From positions 1 to 7,926 of the forward strand of contig CALAXC010000031.1 in NCBI GenBank assembly GCA_937894775.1: a stretch of 7,926 bases of DNA, written 5' to 3'. This DNA comes from an uncultured Clostridia bacterium (lineage in GTDB: Bacteria > Bacillota > Clostridia > Oscillospirales > CAG-272). Made by a program: the position numbers and the translations under genes. Positions 6,101 through 7,926 of this stretch are shown here, one piece after another. The notes under the pieces were generated by a model that was given only the letters and a program-made list of their open reading frames with translations, searched no databases and was not told where the DNA came from. Within the stretch, counting starts at the first letter, position 1. Every line of letters starts with the position of its first letter.

Positions 6101-7472
6101 CAGCCAAAGCTCGACCGATGAAAAGATGGTAAATCTCGCAAAGGCACTCTATAACTACGGCGTGAGCGCGAAGAACTACCAGCACTCTAAGACGGGCGTG
6201 GGAGAGCATACCGGCGGCGAAGCAACATGTATGCACGGTAAACTCTGTGAATTTTGCGGTTTCGAGTACGATGCTACAAAAGCTCCCGAGAATCATGCAA
6301 GCGAAATTTACCCCTACACCGACAACGGCGACGGTACACATACCAAGACTCACGAGTGCGGCGTTATCGTAGGAGAACCTGAAGAACACACATATGACGA
6401 GAACAGAAAGTGCATTTGTGGTGCAATGCTTGCTGTTGTAGATTTGACATCGAAGGGTGAAGGTAGCACGGTTGACATTACTCAAGATAGTGTTATTATT
6501 GGCGACGGCAAAAAGTACAACATATCGCTGAATATCGCAGAAGATGCAACTGTAATCTTCGATGTTGGCGCAAGCGGAGTGAAACTGGGTGGACAGATTA
6601 CCGTAGCTGATGGCAAAACCTTGAAGCTCCTTGTGGCAGGCGATGCAGAGCATACCGTGAACGGCGGCATTTCCCTTGGCAATGGCTCCAATGTGATCAT
6701 CGAAGGTGACCTTACCAAAGAGAACAATAAACTGACCGTTACGGCTACAGGTGGCAACGCAGGCATCGGCGCAAATAATGGCGTTATAGCAGGAAATATT
6801 ACCATCCGCAATGCCCGTGTGGATGCTACCGGAAGTGGCTCCTCAGATGGCAGTGGTGCAGCTATTGGCACATCCGATGCTTCTATGGGAAACATCTTGA
6901 TTGATAATTCTATCGTTATTGCGGCAGGTGGCTATTATAATAGTGATGATTTTATGGAAATATCACATGCTGCAGCCATCGGTATGGGCTACTATGGTGG
7001 TACGATAGGTAATATAACTCTTAAGAATTCTGAGATTACGGCAAGCAACAACGGTGACGGACTTGCTTCTGTAATTGGTGCAGGCAGTCAAAACAAGGAA
7101 GGCGATAATAATGCTGGTACTCTTGGTGATATTATCATTACAAATACCGATTTGAATCTTTCTATGGTGATAAGTAATAAAAATACCTATGCAGCAATAA
7201 TAGGACCGGGCATGGGCTACTCCTATGCATGGACTAATATGGGAAAGATTATCTTTACCGATGTAACTCAAACTGAACTGGATGAAATGATTGCAAACTG
7301 GCTCCCGTCAGACTTTAATGAATGGGGTGCTTATGCTCTCGGTAGAGGATATGACGGCAGTGCTTATAAGAAAGAAACTTTCGGTGGCGTATGGGTCAGC
7401 GACGGCAACGGCGGCACTGTACAGATCGGTAGTGAGGATGGCTATTACTGCATCAATGATAAAATAGATTAA
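3120..7472 (+). CDS. Large exported BspA-like leucine-rich repeat / GLUG / beta-helix surface protein (1450 aa)
   Basis: ATG 3120 lies 8 nt after AAGGAG (3106-3111). Residues 1-33 are a signal peptide ending A-S-A. Residues 36-72 match the BspA-family opening strand motif (L-T-I-S-G-T-G-A-M). Residues about 90-297 hold nine ~23-residue BspA-type LRRs, seven with C-S-S/N-L, closed by a Y-L-G-T-E-E-Q-W cap. Residues 325-376 form a Cys module (C325, C335, C346, C349, C373, C375). Residues about 383-735 are a GLUG-type beta-helix: G-Q-L-F-W-F-A, then G-G-F-x-G and N-C repeats, ending Y-P-V-L-G-G. Residues 740-1024 repeat the duplicated beta/alpha module of the 751-aa protein, followed by a Cys module (C1037, C1043, C1046, C1080, C1098, C1100). 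Residues about 1105-1430 contain G-x-G / G-N-I-x-I-x-N repeats, probably a right-handed beta-helix. No enzyme motif, LPXTG, SLH, dockerin or C-terminal membrane helix is seen. Adhesion or glycan binding is plausible from BspA relatives but is inference. Confidence 0.92.
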   Translation: MTKTRNKLKIMGLLLTLVVMVSLLGMFSLTASAAEATIIAQGECGAEGSSVQWKYDNTGTLTISGTGAMADFSVGASPWYDYETEITTVVVENGVTYVGKNSFRTFDNLTTATIADSVEKIGGYAFYSSSKLESVKLSNNLTYISQRAFGYCSSLASIVIPKSVTYIEGEAFIACSSLTSIEIPDGIEEIGSGLFSGCSSLTSIKLSDTITRIGSDAFHGCSSLASITLPDDVSYIGSNAFWECSNLAEIKLPKSLEKIGTYTFYCCSSLKSIIIPNSVKEIGALAFAGCSNLSIVHYLGTEEQWASVTIGSSNEKFTDADRHYCTEKAEIAPTCQAAGNESGWYCETCANYIEGGKAIEINPDNHIFVKGFCACGAYEPATLVTNENDASLGLTAEYVDYYAISNAGQLFWFAQQVNVEGNREIKGVLTADIDLENRPWTPIGETGENNKNFRGVFDGRDHTIKGLYVEGGRAGLGFFGEVRTGTVKNFTIYGEVIVNTQHDYVGGVIGSICGVNGETDLERNGAIIQNITSYVNLTAKAHGVGMIGGFVGYANHQSLIENCSWYGTFDAGIYRVDSGAGGFIGKIQENTSEVTIRNCAAYGTIKTNYAGDYNNTATIYMGGFLSFSNTGAKTTLENCLFAGKFERGENLTDQAFLGAFGTLRSVNAIKNCYYLSDDGLEAVHSNSDLKPGSDNVEITSVTKAQLLSGEVAYKLGEHFGQILEGENRQSYPVLGGTKVEDSQRFEIYGQQLNIGGDLSMKYYVMGYAPEFNSKGLYMEFSHNGVKTKVYAGEPNADGFYVFVLEGINPQCMGDSIRAMLYYNETEVTSHGCEDGKEYSVEKNLLNLLEKYKDDAALVTLIKDTLAYGEAASAYKKHQTMTGNTYTENSSNREIPVSEAQVADVITGYTVRFGTAISIIIEVNPSAFEDTIYKVECNGTELRNFPSPNSPLYKVMNIAATDFDKEWEFVVRSTNPMGDVYGTVVISVNDYLYGISQSSTDEKMVNLAKALYNYGVSAKNYQHSKTGVGEHTGGEATCMHGKLCEFCGFEYDATKAPENHASEIYPYTDNGDGTHTKTHECGVIVGEPEEHTYDENRKCICGAMLAVVDLTSKGEGSTVDITQDSVIIGDGKKYNISLNIAEDATVIFDVGASGVKLGGQITVADGKTLKLLVAGDAEHTVNGGISLGNGSNVIIEGDLTKENNKLTVTATGGNAGIGANNGVIAGNITIRNARVDATGSGSSDGSGAAIGTSDASMGNILIDNSIVIAAGGYYNSDDFMEISHAAAIGMGYYGGTIGNITLKNSEITASNNGDGLASVIGAGSQNKEGDNNAGTLGDIIITNTDLNLSMVISNKNTYAAIIGPGMGYSYAWTNMGKIIFTDVTQTELDEMIANWLPSDFNEWGAYALGRGYDGSAYKKETFGGVWVSDGNGGTVQIGSEDGYYCINDKID

Positions 7473-7482
7473 ATAAATACAA

Positions 7483-7514
7483 GAGCCTGCGACGCACAAT
7501 GTACGCACAGACTC
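7483..7514. other. Imperfect hairpin just after the 1450-aa gene
   Basis: GAGCCTG (7483-7489) pairs with CAGACTC (7508-7514) with one C-A mismatch, and continues as CG/CG (7490-7491 with 7504-7505) after a 2-nt bulge, around a 12-nt loop. It has no T tract. It sits 10 nt after the stop codon and may protect the mRNA 3' end or stack on the next hairpin. Confidence 0.35.
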
Positions 7515-7521
7515 AATCCAT

Positions 7522-7555
7522 AAGCGGTGAGCAGAAATGCTTGCCGCTTTTCTCA
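7522..7555 (+). terminator. Candidate terminator for the 1450-aa gene
   Basis: A 12-bp stem, 7522-7533 with 7538-7549, has ten Watson-Crick and two central G-U pairs, closes on a GAAA tetraloop, and is followed by TTTCTC. The hairpin is good; the T tract is short. It lies 49 nt after the stop. Termination here may be partial, with the stronger terminator at 7784 as back-up. Confidence 0.5.
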
Positions 7556-7783
7556 CCTTCACCCATCAGATATTGCATCGCTGTAGTCAAAGAAGAAATC
7601 TCTCGAACAAAATCGCCTTGCACAGATTTGCAAAAACGAAGCCGAAATTTACAGTTTTTCTTTTTTCTGCCGTTGGCTGTATCGTTCAAAAGCATAGATA
7701 TATCAAGGCTTTTCGTACTGCTTTCGCCTATCTCGTGATATTGGATAAATTGTAGGAGCATAATATATTAATAAATTAAATTT
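7556..7783. other. Intergenic stretch with no convincing gene
   Basis: Open frames of 70-80 codons exist on both strands, but none has a Shine-Dalgarno sequence. The reverse frame ending near 7513 would start at 7761 directly after AT-rich sequence without an RBS and would read through the hairpin at 7522-7549. The + strand is T-rich around 7650-7670. No tRNA, repeat array or inserted element is recognised. Confidence 0.5.
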
Positions 7784-7826
7784 TCCACTTCTTTTAAGAA
7801 AAAAAGAGGTGGATTTTTTATTTTTT
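7784..7826 (+). terminator. Strong rho-independent terminator
   Basis: A 12-bp stem, 7784-7795 (TCCACTTCTTTT) with 7802-7813, has a single T-G pair and a 6-nt loop. It is followed by six T, one A and six T (7814-7826). No comparable T run exists on the reverse strand, so it acts for + strand transcripts and insulates the gene starting near 7919. Confidence 0.88.
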
Positions 7827-7848
7827 AAAACTTTTTTCAAAAATAGGG

Positions 7849-7878
7849 TGTAAAAAACAGCCTTTTTGTCCTTATATA
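7849..7878 (+). promoter_or_regulatory. Possible promoter for the downstream gene
   Basis: After the terminator, TGTAAAA (7849-7855), a T run, TTGTCC (7867-7872) and TATATA (7873-7878) precede G-rich AGGGG. Two readings are possible: a poor sigma-A promoter with TATATA as -10 and GTAAAA 17 bp upstream, or an ECF-type promoter with TGTAA as -35 and TGTC as -10, whose spacing is shorter than usual. The transcript start would fall near 7885, giving a short leader. Confidence 0.3.
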
Positions 7879-7918
7879 TGAGGGGATATTTTAAAACTAA
7901 AAATAGGAGGTAACATTA

Positions 7919-7926
7919 TTGAAAAA
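7919..7926 (+). CDS. Start of a further gene (TTG start, runs off the window)
   Basis: AGGAGGT (7905-7911) is a full-strength Shine-Dalgarno sequence, 7 nt before TTG 7919, followed by AAA and an incomplete codon beginning AA. Too little coding sequence is present to identify the product. Its separation from the surface-protein genes by a strong terminator and its own probable promoter indicate an independent unit. Confidence 0.45.

Noticed and set aside
5652..6653. 333-codon antisense open frame, and the similar 287-codon frame at 719-1582
   Set aside because: Shadows of well-supported + strand domains; no independent start signal or recognisable protein family.
7513..7761. 82-codon reverse frame after the 1450-aa gene
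   Set aside because: No RBS before its ATG, and it runs through a hairpin that fits a + strand terminator. The composition is partly coding-like, so a gene remnant is not excluded, but I recognise no family.

Overview
The window looks like chromosomal sequence from a gut-type member of the Bacillota (class Clostridia). This rests on the AGGAG-type ribosome binding sites, Gram-positive-style signal peptides, BspA-type leucine-rich repeats, MBG-type beta modules and Cys-rich GG-ATC modules typical of uncultured gut Clostridia. The assignment is by protein style only; there is no marker gene here.

The + strand carries a tandem run of genes for secreted or surface multidomain proteins. (1) At 3-380 is the 3' end of a gene whose product ends in three 28-residue Cys/His repeats. 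(2) At 482-2737 is a 751-aa exported protein: signal peptide, a duplicated beta/alpha module, a Cys module, then five beta (MBG/Ig-like) modules. (3) At 3120-7472 is a 1450-aa exported protein: signal peptide, BspA leucine-rich repeats, a Cys module, a GLUG-type beta-helix, the same duplicated beta/alpha module, a second Cys module, and a glycine-rich beta-helix-like tail. Genes 2 and 3 share the beta/alpha module, the Cys module and a closely related translation-initiation region, so they are old paralogues with reshuffled outer modules. Neither has a recognisable catalytic domain or cell-wall anchor.

The most unusual parts are non-coding or very small. A near-perfect 31-bp inverted repeat (379-409 with 514-544) built from 7-bp units encloses the ribosome binding site and start of gene 2, and its right arm encodes the core of the signal peptide. 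The 382-bp gap between genes 2 and 3 holds a hairpin-rich element with imperfect terminal inverted repeats, a second long hairpin, and a probable 28-codon leader ORF (3037-3123). That ORF has a strong Shine-Dalgarno sequence and overlaps the start of gene 3 by ATGA. No T-rich terminator separates the three genes, so one transcript is possible.

After gene 3 come two hairpins, the second a moderate terminator candidate, then about 230 bp with no convincing gene, then a strong rho-independent terminator (7784-7826). A new promoter/RBS region leads into a gene that begins at about 7919 and runs off the window.
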